Shown here piece after piece: positions 8,528 to 17,079 of a stretch of 33,229 nucleotides of DNA; positions within the stretch are counted from its first letter, which is position 1; the number at the start of each line of letters is the position of its first letter. Location of the stretch: positions 1 through 33,229 of the forward strand of contig CALVVJ010000005.1 of NCBI GenBank assembly GCA_944363835.1. The letters are read 5' to 3'. The notes under the pieces are model-generated. The model was not told where the DNA came from and ran no database searches. It worked only from the letters and a program-made list of their open reading frames with translations. A program made the position numbers and the translations under genes. The stretch comes from an uncultured Bacilli bacterium. Lineage in GTDB: Bacteria; Bacillota_I; Bacilli_A; RF39; UBA660.

Positions 8528-9511
8528 ATGTATACTTTTTCAAAAATAAGAAAGGAAGATGATAACATGAAAAATGAAATAGTATTATTTGAAAATCAAG
8601 ATGTAAAATTAGAAGTTAATGTTAAGGATGAAACTGTATGGCTTAACCGTGAACAAATTGCCAAACTATTTAACAGAGATATCAAAACAATAGGAAAACA
8701 TATTAATAATGCACTACAAGAAGAACTGGATTATTCAACTGTCGCAAAATTTGCGACAGTTCAAAAAGAAGGCAATCGAAATGTTACAAGAGAACTAGAA
8801 TATTACAACCTAGACATGATTATCAGCGTAGGATATAGAGTTAAATCAAAGCAAGGAATTGTATTCAGAAAATGGGCAAATAAAGTATTAAAAGATTATT
8901 TGCTAAAAGGATACGCTATAAACCAAAAGAGATTAGAATACTTAGAAAAAACTGTTAAACTAATAGATATTGCAGGAAGAATTGATAATAATATAAGTGC
9001 CCAAGAAGCTAAAGAAATAATCAAAGTAATCAGTAATTATTCTAACGCCTTAAATTTACTTGATGATTATGATCATCGTACTATAACCAAACCTAAAGGT
9101 AGTATTAATAATAATATAATTACTTATGAAGAATGTTTAGAAGTAATTAGTAAACTTAGATTTAATAGTGATAGTAATTTATTCGCCTTAGAAAGAAATG
9201 AAGGATTAAAAGCTATTTTAGGAGCAATTTATCAATCTTTTGATAGTAAGGATGTTTATCCTACTACAGAGGAAAAAGCCGCCAATTTCTTTTATATGAT
9301 AATTAAAAATCATGTATTTATCGACGGCAATAAAAGAATTGCTGCAACATTATTCATTTACTTTTTAAATTATTACAATATTCTATATAAAGATAATAAA
9401 CAAATAATTGATAATAATACCCTAGTAGCCCTTACTCTTTTAATCGCTGAGTCTAATCCTAAAGAAAAAGAAATATTAGTTGATTTAGTAATGAACTTTT
9501 TAGTTTTATAA
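8528..9511 (+). CDS. RhuM-type N-terminal domain fused to Fic/Doc domain
   Basis: 327 residues. The N-terminal half (about 18-135) matches the RhuM/'virulence protein' family: KDETVWLNREQIAKLFNRD, a winged-helix-like segment, then RNVTRELEYYNLDMIISVGYRV. The C-terminal half (about 190-327) is a Fic/Doc domain with the catalytic loop HVFIDGNKR at 262-270. Lys rather than Gly before the final Arg is closer to Doc (which phosphorylates EF-Tu) than to classical AMPylating Fic (HPFxxGNGR), so a kinase-like or NMP-transfer activity on a host protein is plausible. No separate antitoxin gene is adjacent. Two starts are possible: the one used has AGGAGG 10 bases upstream; an ATG at 8567 has AAAGGAAG 8 bases upstream and fits the usual family N-terminus better. 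It shares a bidirectional terminator with dedA. Confidence 0.88.
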   Translation: MYTFSKIRKEDDNMKNEIVLFENQDVKLEVNVKDETVWLNREQIAKLFNRDIKTIGKHINNALQEELDYSTVAKFATVQKEGNRNVTRELEYYNLDMIISVGYRVKSKQGIVFRKWANKVLKDYLLKGYAINQKRLEYLEKTVKLIDIAGRIDNNISAQEAKEIIKVISNYSNALNLLDDYDHRTITKPKGSINNNIITYEECLEVISKLRFNSDSNLFALERNEGLKAILGAIYQSFDSKDVYPTTEEKAANFFYMIIKNHVFIDGNKRIAATLFIYFLNYYNILYKDNKQIIDNNTLVALTLLIAESNPKEKEILVDLVMNFLVL

Positions 9512-9517
9512 AACAAA

Positions 9518-9549
9518 AAGAAGAAATTGTATCAGTCTAATTTCTTCTT
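9518..9549. terminator. Bidirectional terminator between RhuM-Fic and dedA
   Basis: Perfect 11-bp inverted repeat AAGAAGAAATT / AATTTCTTCTT with a 10-base loop between convergent genes. T-rich sequence follows on both strands, and the dedA stop lies within the loop. Confidence 0.85.
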
Positions 9550-10158
9550 ATTTTTCTTTCTAAATTTATAAAACCAAACAATAAAACCGATAAATACTAT
9601 TACAAGTATTATCAAAACTATATGAGAATACTTATCAAATATACCTAATATAGATTCCCAATTATCTCCCACTCTATTACCAATAAATATTAATACTGTA
9701 TTCCATATCGCTGAACCTACAGTAGTATAAAGTAAGAATTTAAGCATTGGCATCTCACTCATCCCCGCCGGAATTGAAATTAAACTCCGAACAATTGGAA
9801 CAAATCTACAAAAGAAAACCGTAATATTTCCTTTTTTATCAAACCATTCATCAGCCATTTCAATGTCTTTTTCTTTTAGCCTTAAAACTTTACCAATTTT
9901 CCCCGACACTATTCTTTTAAGTCTTTCTTTGTTAAATATCTTACCAATATAATACAAAGCTATTGCTCCAATTACTGAACCAAGTGTCGCAGCAATAATC
10001 ATAATTACAACGTTCAAATCGATTGTTGTAGTTAAAAAACCTCCCCCAATAAGTATTACTTCCGAAGGTATCGGTGGAAATATATTTTCAATAGCAATTA
10101 AAGCAAATACAGCAAAATAACCATACTTACTCATTAAAGATAGCATTAATTCTTGCAT
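9532..10158 (-). CDS. DedA-family membrane protein
   Basis: 208 residues, a normal length for DedA. These polytopic proteins have a VTT/SNARE-associated domain; some members translocate undecaprenyl phosphate or phospholipids across the cytoplasmic membrane. Family signatures are present: IENIFPPIPSEVILIGGG near the N-terminus (re-entrant region), and FFCRFVPIVRSLISIPAGMSEM followed by GSAIWNTVLIFIGNRVGDNW. About four to five hydrophobic helices are visible, with a basic tail (FRKKNKKKLD). The start is the ATG with GGAGAG six bases upstream; a longer frame opening with TTG has no ribosome binding site. It begins 55 bases after the deoxyribosyltransferase-like gene and could be the last gene of that operon or separate. 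The substrate cannot be told from the sequence. Confidence 0.9.
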   Translation of the reverse strand: MQELMLSLMSKYGYFAVFALIAIENIFPPIPSEVILIGGGFLTTTIDLNVVIMIIAATLGSVIGAIALYYIGKIFNKERLKRIVSGKIGKVLRLKEKDIEMADEWFDKKGNITVFFCRFVPIVRSLISIPAGMSEMPMLKFLLYTTVGSAIWNTVLIFIGNRVGDNWESILGIFDKYSHIVLIILVIVFIGFIVWFYKFRKKNKKKLD

Positions 10159-10212
10159 AATCGTCTCTCCAATCAATAAAATTTTATCATCTATTAATAT
10201 ATATAGCAACTA

Positions 10213-10584
10213 TTATTTAATATTATCTAAATTACCTTTCAAAGGAATTACTTTCCATCCTTTTAATTCATCTAAATAAGGTTCATAATAATCATTTAAT
10301 AGATAAACTTTCTTATTATAATAAAAACCAAAAGCTATCTCTGCTAGTGAATTAGGGCCAATATAATTTTCTATTTCATTTTTAGTACTATTAACCACCA
10401 AAATATAAGTATTTTCTGGTTCAATTATTCTTGCAAAATGGCTTCTAGAAGCTACCACTTTAGGTAATCCTTCCATACATTCTTTAGGGGTTAATACACT
10501 ATAGCCTTTAGTTTCCAATATATCCTTAACTTCTAATATTTTATCTTTAACTTTCATACTACCACATAAAACTATATTTTTCAT
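10213..10584 (-). CDS. Nucleoside 2-deoxyribosyltransferase-like protein
   Basis: 123 residues, a little shorter than characterised nucleoside deoxyribosyltransferases (~150). The N-terminus KNIVLCGSMKVKDKILEVKDILETKGY fits the family's first strand and glycine loop. GPNSLAEIAFGFYYNKKVYLLN (about 76-97) matches the motif that carries the nucleophilic Glu, here probably Glu82. Such enzymes swap or hydrolyse the N-glycosidic bond of (deoxy)nucleosides or nucleotides in the cytoplasm. The start overlaps the stop of the TudS-like gene as TAATG, so translation should be coupled. Its place after two predicted sulfur-chemistry enzymes suggests it handles a thiolated or otherwise modified nucleoside. 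Family is fairly certain; substrate is not. Confidence 0.8.
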   Translation of the reverse strand: MKNIVLCGSMKVKDKILEVKDILETKGYSVLTPKECMEGLPKVVASRSHFARIIEPENTYILVVNSTKNEIENYIGPNSLAEIAFGFYYNKKVYLLNDYYEPYLDELKGWKVIPLKGNLDNIK

Positions 10585-11105
10585 TATATTTCCCTACTTC
10601 CTTTACCAAGTAATTCTTCCAATTCTTTTAAAGACTTTTTTATATATTTTCTATTTATACCTATAATAGGTATTTTTAGCTCTGCTATATTAGCATATAA
10701 CTTTTCCATAAATAATCCCATTCTCTTTTCCATACCTTTATTTGTATAAATATAATTAACACAACAAGAAGGAGATTGTTCAATTCCTAATATTGCTACT
10801 ACTTCATAATTTGCATCTACTAAATCCTTTATTTGTTTAGCAACTTTTAAAGCTAAAGTCATACAATGTTCATTAAATTCAACTGTATTATATTTAGTTA
10901 TTCCTTTTGGTTCCCGAATTAAACTATTATTAAATTCTGCTTCTATGCAAGGCATTTGAATGATATTAACATCATTATTTAAAAGTAAATCTACAATTGG
11001 TTTTATAGAACTTTTCCATTCATATTTTACTATTCCTTGAGCTTGATATGCTTGAGCAATTAGGCAAAAAGGAATAAAAACAAACTTTTTACTTCTATTA
11101 TCCAT
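10584..11105 (-). CDS. TudS/DUF523-related putative desulfidase
   Basis: 173 residues. It resembles the TudS-related (DUF523-like) family, whose characterised member TudS removes sulfur from thiouracil with a [4Fe-4S] cluster held by three cysteines. Three cysteines stand in matching contexts: Cys14 in IPFCLIAQA, Cys53 in QMPCIEAEF, and Cys114/115 in GIEQSPSCC, the last matching the family's GxxxSPTC motif. No signal peptide, so cytoplasmic. It overlaps both neighbours by one base (TAATG junctions), placing it between the PP-loop ATPase and the deoxyribosyltransferase-like protein in a strictly coupled operon. I assign the family from motifs remembered, not a search. Desulfuration of a thiolated base or nucleoside is a reasonable but unproven role. 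Confidence 0.72.
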   Translation of the reverse strand: MDNRSKKFVFIPFCLIAQAYQAQGIVKYEWKSSIKPIVDLLLNNDVNIIQMPCIEAEFNNSLIREPKGITKYNTVEFNEHCMTLALKVAKQIKDLVDANYEVVAILGIEQSPSCCVNYIYTNKGMEKRMGLFMEKLYANIAELKIPIIGINRKYIKKSLKELEELLGKGSREI

Positions 11106-11809
11106 TATATATATTTCTCCGCTAAATTAATATTTTTATATGCATCTATAATTTCAGCAATTTTCGGATAAAGTTCTTTGATATATACATTTACACAAGC
11201 ATCCATAATAGCCTTATTCACACCATTATCTACCACTGGCATTCCAAGCAAACACTGACTCTCACTCATTTTAGGGACAAAACCATGAGCAAGTATTTTA
11301 TTCTTTATAGCATAATCATCCTCTTCATCTAATAATGGAAACACGATTTCTAAATCAAACTCTTTAAATAAATTTTTAAATTGTTCGATCATTTCTTCTT
11401 GTTCAATAGCAAATAGTTGACTTTTTCTTGCTCCATCAACCACTAGTTTTATATTTTCCTTTTTACAGATAATTATTGTAAGTATATACATTGATAATCG
11501 ACAAGCTAAACAATTAAATTGAGAAATAGTTATATTCCCAAACTCATTTTTTATATAATCTATTTCATAATTATAAAATAAACGTATCAATTCTCTAAAA
11601 ATAGCATCAGTTTTTTTAATTCCTATTATATTAACTCTATCTCCAAATTTCTTTTTTATTTTCCTAGCTCCCACCAATACATTTTGACATTTTAACTCTT
11701 GTCCATTATCAAATGTTACTAAATTTACTCTATATCCCTTATCTAACATCAACAATGACGCCAAAAAAGAATCCTTGCCTCCTGAAAAAAGCACTAAAAC
11801 ATCTTTCAC
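11105..11809 (-). CDS. PP-loop ATP pyrophosphatase, TtcA/TtuA-like cysteine pattern
   Basis: 234 residues. An N-type ATP pyrophosphatase with the PP-loop SGGKDS at 9-14, the signature of enzymes that adenylate a substrate before sulfur or nitrogen transfer (TtcA, TtuA, ThiI, MnmA, QueC). It also has a CxxC pair (Cys100, Cys103 in NCLACRLS) and Cys186 (SESQCLLGM). A central CxxC plus a later Cys is the arrangement that binds [4Fe-4S] in TtcA and TtuA, so iron-sulfur-dependent thiolation is possible. It lacks a THUMP or other tRNA-binding domain. Start is GTG with AAAGGAG about 11 bases upstream. It lies 18 bases after the RlmD-like gene and overlaps the TudS-like gene by one base. Class is certain; substrate unknown. 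Confidence 0.85.
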   Translation of the reverse strand: MKDVLVLFSGGKDSFLASLLMLDKGYRVNLVTFDNGQELKCQNVLVGARKIKKKFGDRVNIIGIKKTDAIFRELIRLFYNYEIDYIKNEFGNITISQFNCLACRLSMYILTIIICKKENIKLVVDGARKSQLFAIEQEEMIEQFKNLFKEFDLEIVFPLLDEEDDYAIKNKILAHGFVPKMSESQCLLGMPVVDNGVNKAIMDACVNVYIKELYPKIAEIIDAYKNINLAEKYI

Positions 11810-11827
11810 TATAACAAAAACTCCTTT

Positions 11828-13024
11828 CTACCGTCTTTTTAACAACCACAAAGATTCGACATGATAAGTATAACTAAACATATCTAAAGCGTATGCTTTT
11901 TCTAAAACATAATCACCCATTAATAATTTATAATCTCTTACTAATGTTTGTGGATCACACGATACATAAATTATACTCTCTGGCTTTATTTTAAGCAACA
12001 CTTCAATTATATCCTTAGTTAACCCACATCGAGGTGGATCAACTATTACTTTCGTAAAATCTAAAGTTATTTTATTTATTGCATCTTTTACATCATTTAA
12101 CAAAAATTTGACATTATTTAATCCATTTATCTGAGCATTAAAAATTGCATTTAGGATTGCATTAGGAACTATCTCAATACCTACAACACTTTTGGCTTTT
12201 TCACCAGCCATCAAACTAAGTGTTCCTACCCCACAATATAAATCCAATACCTTATCATTTGCCCTAATATTATCTTTTACTATTTGAAATAATTTAGATG
12301 CTACATAAGGATTTACTTGAAAAAAAGAATCATATGATATTTTAAATAGACAATTATTAATTCTTTCAAACAAATAACTTTCTCCATAATAAACTTTATT
12401 ATTGATAATTATTCCCACTAATTTAATATGTTTTTTTAATTTATCGACATCGATATCTAATTTATCATTACTATTAATAACTAATAATATTTCTTCATTT
12501 TGATTACATCTAATTACTACTTCTCCATTCATAATATTAAAAGTTTTAACAAAAGAAAGACAAGTATTGATTGCTAAATTAGCAATTCTACACGCAAGAA
12601 CTTCTATTAATTCATGACTACCACTTAAATAATATCCAATTTTTCCATCAATTACTTTTAAACTTATTTTATTACGATAATTATATGGTTTTGGATTATC
12701 GATCATTTCCACTTCATGAACTATTTTATTTTTTCTAAGTGTATTGTCTATTTTTTCTTTTTTATATTGAATGGTTTTATCATATTCTAAACTTTGAAGT
12801 TGACATCCTCCACATTTAGCAAAATAAGGACAAGGCGCCGCAATTCTGGAAGGTGATGATGCAATTAACTCTAAACATTCTGCTTCATTGAACTTCTTTT
12901 TTTCTTTTGTAATATTAATTCTTACAATATCCCCAGGTATTGTTTTAGGAACAAAAGTAATCTTACCATCGACATAAGCCACTCCTCTTCCTAAATCATC
13001 TAATCTAACTATTTCTACTCTCAT
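11828..13024 (-). CDS. rlmD: 23S rRNA (uracil-5-)-methyltransferase, RlmD/RlmCD/TrmA family
   Basis: 398 residues, typical length. SAM-dependent methyltransferase that makes 5-methyluridine in 23S rRNA (or tRNA, if TrmFO is absent). Order: TRAM RNA-binding domain (about 1-55, VEIVRLDDLGRGVAYVDG); iron-sulfur cysteines in CPYFAKCGGCQLQ (about 65-77), with the fourth expected in the ACRIA region; SAM-binding LDLYCGVGTLSLMAGE; the catalytic-region VDPPRCGL; and YVSCDPQTLVRDYKLL near the C-terminus with the conserved catalytic Cys. The start is the ATG with TAGGAG ten bases upstream; a longer frame opening with TTG runs through that site and is unlikely. It heads the operon containing the PP-loop/TudS pair. 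Whether it is RlmD, RlmC or RlmCD cannot be decided here. Confidence 0.93.
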   Translation of the reverse strand: MRVEIVRLDDLGRGVAYVDGKITFVPKTIPGDIVRINITKEKKKFNEAECLELIASSPSRIAAPCPYFAKCGGCQLQSLEYDKTIQYKKEKIDNTLRKNKIVHEVEMIDNPKPYNYRNKISLKVIDGKIGYYLSGSHELIEVLACRIANLAINTCLSFVKTFNIMNGEVVIRCNQNEEILLVINSNDKLDIDVDKLKKHIKLVGIIINNKVYYGESYLFERINNCLFKISYDSFFQVNPYVASKLFQIVKDNIRANDKVLDLYCGVGTLSLMAGEKAKSVVGIEIVPNAILNAIFNAQINGLNNVKFLLNDVKDAINKITLDFTKVIVDPPRCGLTKDIIEVLLKIKPESIIYVSCDPQTLVRDYKLLMGDYVLEKAYALDMFSYTYHVESLWLLKRR

Positions 13025-13115
13025 AAATGTCCAACTCCTATCCAATTATATCACAATATTAATTTTTTCCGTAATAAATTCCAGTTATTGGTAAATATTA
13101 TAAATGGTGATGTAT

Positions 13116-14546
13116 ATGAACAAAATAGTAACAAGAATCCAAAAGGAATTTAGCAAAACTCCTGATTTAATTATCAAAGAAATAAACTTAAATATTTTAA
13201 ACACTATCTATGTTATTTACTTAGAAACCGTAAGTGGTAGTAATAAAGTAAATGACTATATTTTAAAAAACTTGATAGCTAGTCAAAACAAAATTAACAA
13301 ACATAACTTAAAATCATTTCTCGCTGGACCCAATACCAAAGAGATAAAAAATGCGGATGAAATAGAATACTTTCTTACTAATGGGTTTACTATTATCATC
13401 CTAAAAGACCTAATATATGGCGTCGAAACTAGAGCAGACATTAACCGAAGTGTTTCCCCTGCTGATGTTGAAACTTCCATCAATGGTCCCAAAGATTCCT
13501 TTACAGAAAACTATCAAATAAATTTAGGCCTAATAAAAAGGAGATTAAAATCTCACAACTTAAAAATTGAAAATCGCGTCGTTGGAAGAAAAACGAGTAC
13601 CCAAGTTGGTCTTTTATATTTTGATGACATCGTCGACAAGAAGACTGTCCAAAATGTTATAAAAAGAATTGAAGCCATCGACATCGATGGCATCATCGAT
13701 TCTAGTTCTCTAGGCTTTCTCATCAGTGGTGAAACCAATCACGTCTATCCCACCTTCTTACAAACAGAACGTCCCGATATGGTAGCAACTGCTCTTTTAG
13801 AAGGAAAAATGGCCATAGTTATCGACACCACCCCCTATGTTTTAATAATTCCAGCTTTCTTTATTGACTTTATAAACCCCAACATTGATAACTACTCCAA
13901 AAGTAAAAATGTCAACTTTATCAAAATTCTAAGATTATTTGCTTATTTTCTCTCGATGATTGCCCCAGCTCTATATATTGCTATTATGAATTACAATCAA
14001 GAAACGATTCCTACTAGTCTTCTCATCGACTTTGCTATCCAGCGCAATGGTGTCCCATTTCCCACCATCGTCGAAACTCTACTTATGCTCGGCGTCTGTG
14101 AAATACTGCGTGAAAGTGACTTAAGATTTCCTTCCAATTATGGTTCAGCTATATCTATACTTGGGGCCATAGTACTCGGTGAAGCATCTGTATCTGCAGG
14201 TATCGCCTCTCCCATAACTATTATTGTAATTGCTATAACTTTTATTTCCAGTCTAACATTTAGCAATGTCGAAATAAACAATTCTCTGCGTTTCTTTAGA
14301 TTTGTTTTCATAATTCTTTCTGGTTTCTTTGGTCTATATGGTATTACTTTAGGAATTTTATTCTTTCTAATCTATACCACAAACATTACTAGTTTTACCA
14401 AACCATACTTTGCTCCTTTAGCACCTTTTGATAAAACTTATTTCCACAATACCGTTATAAAAAGTCCCTTAGCCAAAGATACTAAACGAAGTAATTTATT
14501 TACTAAAACCAATATAACTAAACAACAAAATAAGGAGGACTCGTGA
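13116..14546 (+). CDS. gerA: GerA-family spore germination receptor subunit A
   Basis: 476 residues, the normal size of GerAA-type proteins. Subunit A of a germinant receptor in the spore inner membrane. A cytoplasmic N-terminal domain (about 1-235) ends with the conserved TERPDMVATALLEGKMAI and DTTPYVLIIPAFFIDF. The integral membrane domain (about 255-430) contains GVPFPTIVETLLMLGVCEILRESDLR and GSAISILGAIVLGEASVSAGI, both hallmark GerA motifs. Possible starts are 13104, 13110 and 13116; GGTGAT sits just before the last, which is my choice. The gene overlaps the GerC-like gene by four bases. In a spore-former it would be made in the forespore (sigma G); a loose match (GTAAT, 18 bases, AATATTA) precedes it but is not convincing. 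Confidence 0.95.
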   Translation: MNKIVTRIQKEFSKTPDLIIKEINLNILNTIYVIYLETVSGSNKVNDYILKNLIASQNKINKHNLKSFLAGPNTKEIKNADEIEYFLTNGFTIIILKDLIYGVETRADINRSVSPADVETSINGPKDSFTENYQINLGLIKRRLKSHNLKIENRVVGRKTSTQVGLLYFDDIVDKKTVQNVIKRIEAIDIDGIIDSSSLGFLISGETNHVYPTFLQTERPDMVATALLEGKMAIVIDTTPYVLIIPAFFIDFINPNIDNYSKSKNVNFIKILRLFAYFLSMIAPALYIAIMNYNQETIPTSLLIDFAIQRNGVPFPTIVETLLMLGVCEILRESDLRFPSNYGSAISILGAIVLGEASVSAGIASPITIIVIAITFISSLTFSNVEINNSLRFFRFVFIILSGFFGLYGITLGILFFLIYTTNITSFTKPYFAPLAPFDKTYFHNTVIKSPLAKDTKRSNLFTKTNITKQQNKEDS

Positions 14547-15616
14547 AAAAAATATTTCTAATACTATTTCTATTTTTACTCACTGGCTGTTATGACTATA
14601 AAGAAATAAACGATTTAGGGATTATCTCAGCTATTGGCATCGATTTTAAAGATGACGAATATATCATAACCTTAGAAGTTTTAAATGACCAAATAAATAA
14701 ACAATCAGAAAAAGTTAAAAGTTATACTAAAACTGCTAGAGATAAGTCCTTAGCTAAAGCCTTAGAAAATACTGCTGATTTACTTTCTAATCAAGCTAAT
14801 TATACCCATGTCAAACTAATGATCCTCGGAGAAAATATCGTCGATGGCAAGTTTGATACCATCATCGATTTTTTCATGCGTAGCACTTACTTTCGGGAAA
14901 ACTTTTATGTCATTTCTTCCCTTGATACTAAACCAAGTCAAATTTTAGAAAATACCACTTCTGAAAACCCTATCGCTAGCACTGCTATTATTAACATGTT
15001 AGAAAGTCTCAACTATTCGAGTAATAGTGCTGTTTTAAAAACATTCGATCAAGTAGTTGAAGAAATTCTAGCTTTTGGTAAAGATACATGTTTTTCCAAT
15101 ATAACTCTTAATGATGATGAATTTACCATCGACGGTTTAGCTATATTTGATAAATATACTTATAAAACTACTTTAGATAACGACCAAGCGACAATTTATA
15201 ATATCCTATCTGGCAATTTCTACCGTCCTATCTTTTCTAAAGAGTATGACAATACCTTTTTCTCAATCGCCGTAAGTGCTGGAAGTGCTAACATAGAAAC
15301 CAACAATCAAGAAATATCTATCAAAGGAACCTTAACTGGTAAAATTATGGATAATGAACCAAACTTCGATATTCGCAGTCTAGATACCCTATCTTCTCTA
15401 AACAAAGATTTTCAAAAACTAATAAATCAAAAACTGACAGATTTTATTAAAGTCTTACAAGAAAATAAAAGCGACATTCTCTTTATCGCTGAAGCATATT
15501 ATCAAAAAAATCGCCTTAAAGAAGAAAACTTTTGGGTTAACTTAAACATCACTAGTGATATTGATTTTTACATCAACAAAAAAGGCTTAATATATGAGGT
15601 GCAAGATGAAAACTAA
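14543..15616 (+). CDS. gerC: GerC-family germination lipoprotein
   Basis: 357 residues. The C subunit of the germinant receptor is a lipoprotein on the outer face of the spore inner membrane. The signal ends in the lipobox LLTGC with lipidated Cys16, followed by YDYKEINDLGIISAIGIDF, the standard Ger(x)C opening. The region KALENTADLLSNQANYTHVKLMILGE and the following DFFMRSTYFREN block are also typical. GTG start, overlapping the TGA of gerA as GTGA, with AAGGAGG four bases upstream, so translation is coupled. Its 3' end overlaps the permease gene. Gene order A-C-B differs from the A-B-C order of Bacillus subtilis gerA. Confidence 0.94.
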   Translation: MKKIFLILFLFLLTGCYDYKEINDLGIISAIGIDFKDDEYIITLEVLNDQINKQSEKVKSYTKTARDKSLAKALENTADLLSNQANYTHVKLMILGENIVDGKFDTIIDFFMRSTYFRENFYVISSLDTKPSQILENTTSENPIASTAIINMLESLNYSSNSAVLKTFDQVVEEILAFGKDTCFSNITLNDDEFTIDGLAIFDKYTYKTTLDNDQATIYNILSGNFYRPIFSKEYDNTFFSIAVSAGSANIETNNQEISIKGTLTGKIMDNEPNFDIRSLDTLSSLNKDFQKLINQKLTDFIKVLQENKSDILFIAEAYYQKNRLKEENFWVNLNITSDIDFYINKKGLIYEVQDEN

Positions 15617-16649
15617 CAAAAGTATTTTAGCATATTTTCTATCCCGTAGTCTTTTCCTAGGTGGAGGTATTTCAACTTTATTTCTATATAGCAATAAAGA
15701 TGCTTATATAAGTATTTTACTAGGAAGCTTATTAGGCATTGGCATCGTCTATATTATTTCTAAAGTAAGTAGTAACATTACTACTTCCCTAACAGAATAT
15801 TTAAAAGAAAAAAACCTTCTTAATATATTAATTCGCCTAGTATTTATTATTTATCTTCTTTTTTTAATAGCAATATCCCTAATTATATTAGCAACATTTC
15901 TTTACTCTTACTTTATTCCCTTTACGCCTTCATTAATATCTTGTCTTCCCTTTATTATTTTAACTACTCTTTTAAATTCTAAAAGCACTACTAAAATAAG
16001 TTATGTTGCTCAAATACTACTAGTCATAAGCATATTCCTAATAATTACTAAAACTCTTCTCCTAACTAATGAATTTGACTTTAGTAATCTAGTTCCAATA
16101 TTCAGTACTAAACCTACATCTATATTTAAAACTGCTACTATATTTGCTATTCTTTCTACATCTCCCTTCCTAACATTAATCGATGAACAAATTACTTTTA
16201 AACAAAATTTAAAATACTATCTTTTAAGTATGTTAACTATCTTTATTGTTGTTCTTTCCATAACAGTTGTTCTAGGAGAAATGGTAAATATCTATAGTTA
16301 TCCAGAATACTCTGTATTGCGAAAAATAAGCCTCTTTAACTTCATCGAAAACATTGAAAACTTCGTCTCCGCCGGTTGGTTCTTCGATATCTTTATTAGT
16401 CTAAGCATCTGTTCTTTAAAATTTAAAAACTTAATAAATAGACAGAGTAATTTTATCCCTTTCATCGTAGTTTTAATTATTTTAAAACTTGTAAGTGATT
16501 ATATTGCCAATAACTTTTACAATTCTATAGCTATTTATAAAGTATTTCCTTGGATTCTTGGTATCCTTTTACTAATCATCTTAATCTTACTAGCATTAAA
16601 AAAGAATAGTAACCAGCACTATTCTAAATCCACCGTGAAATATATATAA
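15606..16649 (+). CDS. gerB: GerB-family germination permease
   Basis: 347 residues with about ten hydrophobic helices, matching the B subunit of the germinant receptor (amino acid permease/APC-like fold), which binds the germinant. The N-terminus KSILAYFLSRSLFLGGGISTLFLY is in the style of the family, with helices running to ILGILLLIILILLALKK at the C-terminus. The start is the ATG with GAGGTG four bases upstream; an ATG 12 bases earlier is in frame but lacks a site. It overlaps the GerC gene end by 11 bases, so all three subunits are translationally linked. The 3' end overlaps a convergent small gene by 26 bases and no terminator is visible. The germinant cannot be predicted. Confidence 0.9.
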   Translation: MKTNKSILAYFLSRSLFLGGGISTLFLYSNKDAYISILLGSLLGIGIVYIISKVSSNITTSLTEYLKEKNLLNILIRLVFIIYLLFLIAISLIILATFLYSYFIPFTPSLISCLPFIILTTLLNSKSTTKISYVAQILLVISIFLIITKTLLLTNEFDFSNLVPIFSTKPTSIFKTATIFAILSTSPFLTLIDEQITFKQNLKYYLLSMLTIFIVVLSITVVLGEMVNIYSYPEYSVLRKISLFNFIENIENFVSAGWFFDIFISLSICSLKFKNLINRQSNFIPFIVVLIILKLVSDYIANNFYNSIAIYKVFPWILGILLLIILILLALKKNSNQHYSKSTVKYI

Positions 16650-16983
16650 CTCTTGTAGTATATTCTTCATAATTATCAAAAATACGTAAAATAGATTTAA
16701 TTATTTCTTTAAGCAAATCTTTAGCATCCCTTTGTACTTTTATTTGAACAATTTGCTTTTGCATTTCTTTTCTAAACAAATAATCATCAATATATTTACT
16801 TACTACATGATCTAATTGTTTAACTGATTCTACATCTTCCGGGTTATTAATATCTATTTTAAAAATATATTTTTGATATAACTTTATTAATTTTTCACTA
16901 ATTTTATCATCTTCATATGGTGTAAAACTTAATATTTTATAAAAATTTGGACAAAAAGCTAATATTTGTTTATTTCTATCCAT
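16624..16983 (-). CDS. Small protein of unknown function
   Basis: 119 residues from the ATG preceded by AAGGTGAT; a TTG one codon earlier is also in frame. The protein is soluble, charged and mainly helical (for example EKLIKLYQKYIFKIDINN and QKQIVQIKVQRDAKDLLKEI), with no signal peptide, membrane helix or motif I recognise. Its last codons overlap the end of the germination permease gene tail-to-tail. The good ribosome binding site and ordinary composition argue that it is real. It stands alone between the germination operon and the carboxypeptidase gene. Confidence 0.65.
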   Translation of the reverse strand: MDRNKQILAFCPNFYKILSFTPYEDDKISEKLIKLYQKYIFKIDINNPEDVESVKQLDHVVSKYIDDYLFRKEMQKQIVQIKVQRDAKDLLKEIIKSILRIFDNYEEYTTRVIYISRWI

Positions 16984-17079
16984 CAAATCACCTTCTACCT
17001 TAAATAAATATTACTACAAATAAAGTATTTTGTAAATACCTAAAAAGTGATATAATTATGATAATTGGAGGGTGATAGC

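Noticed and set aside
13283-13738. Minus-strand ORFs of 69 and 61 codons within gerA
   Set aside because: Opposite a conserved GerA domain, no ribosome binding site.
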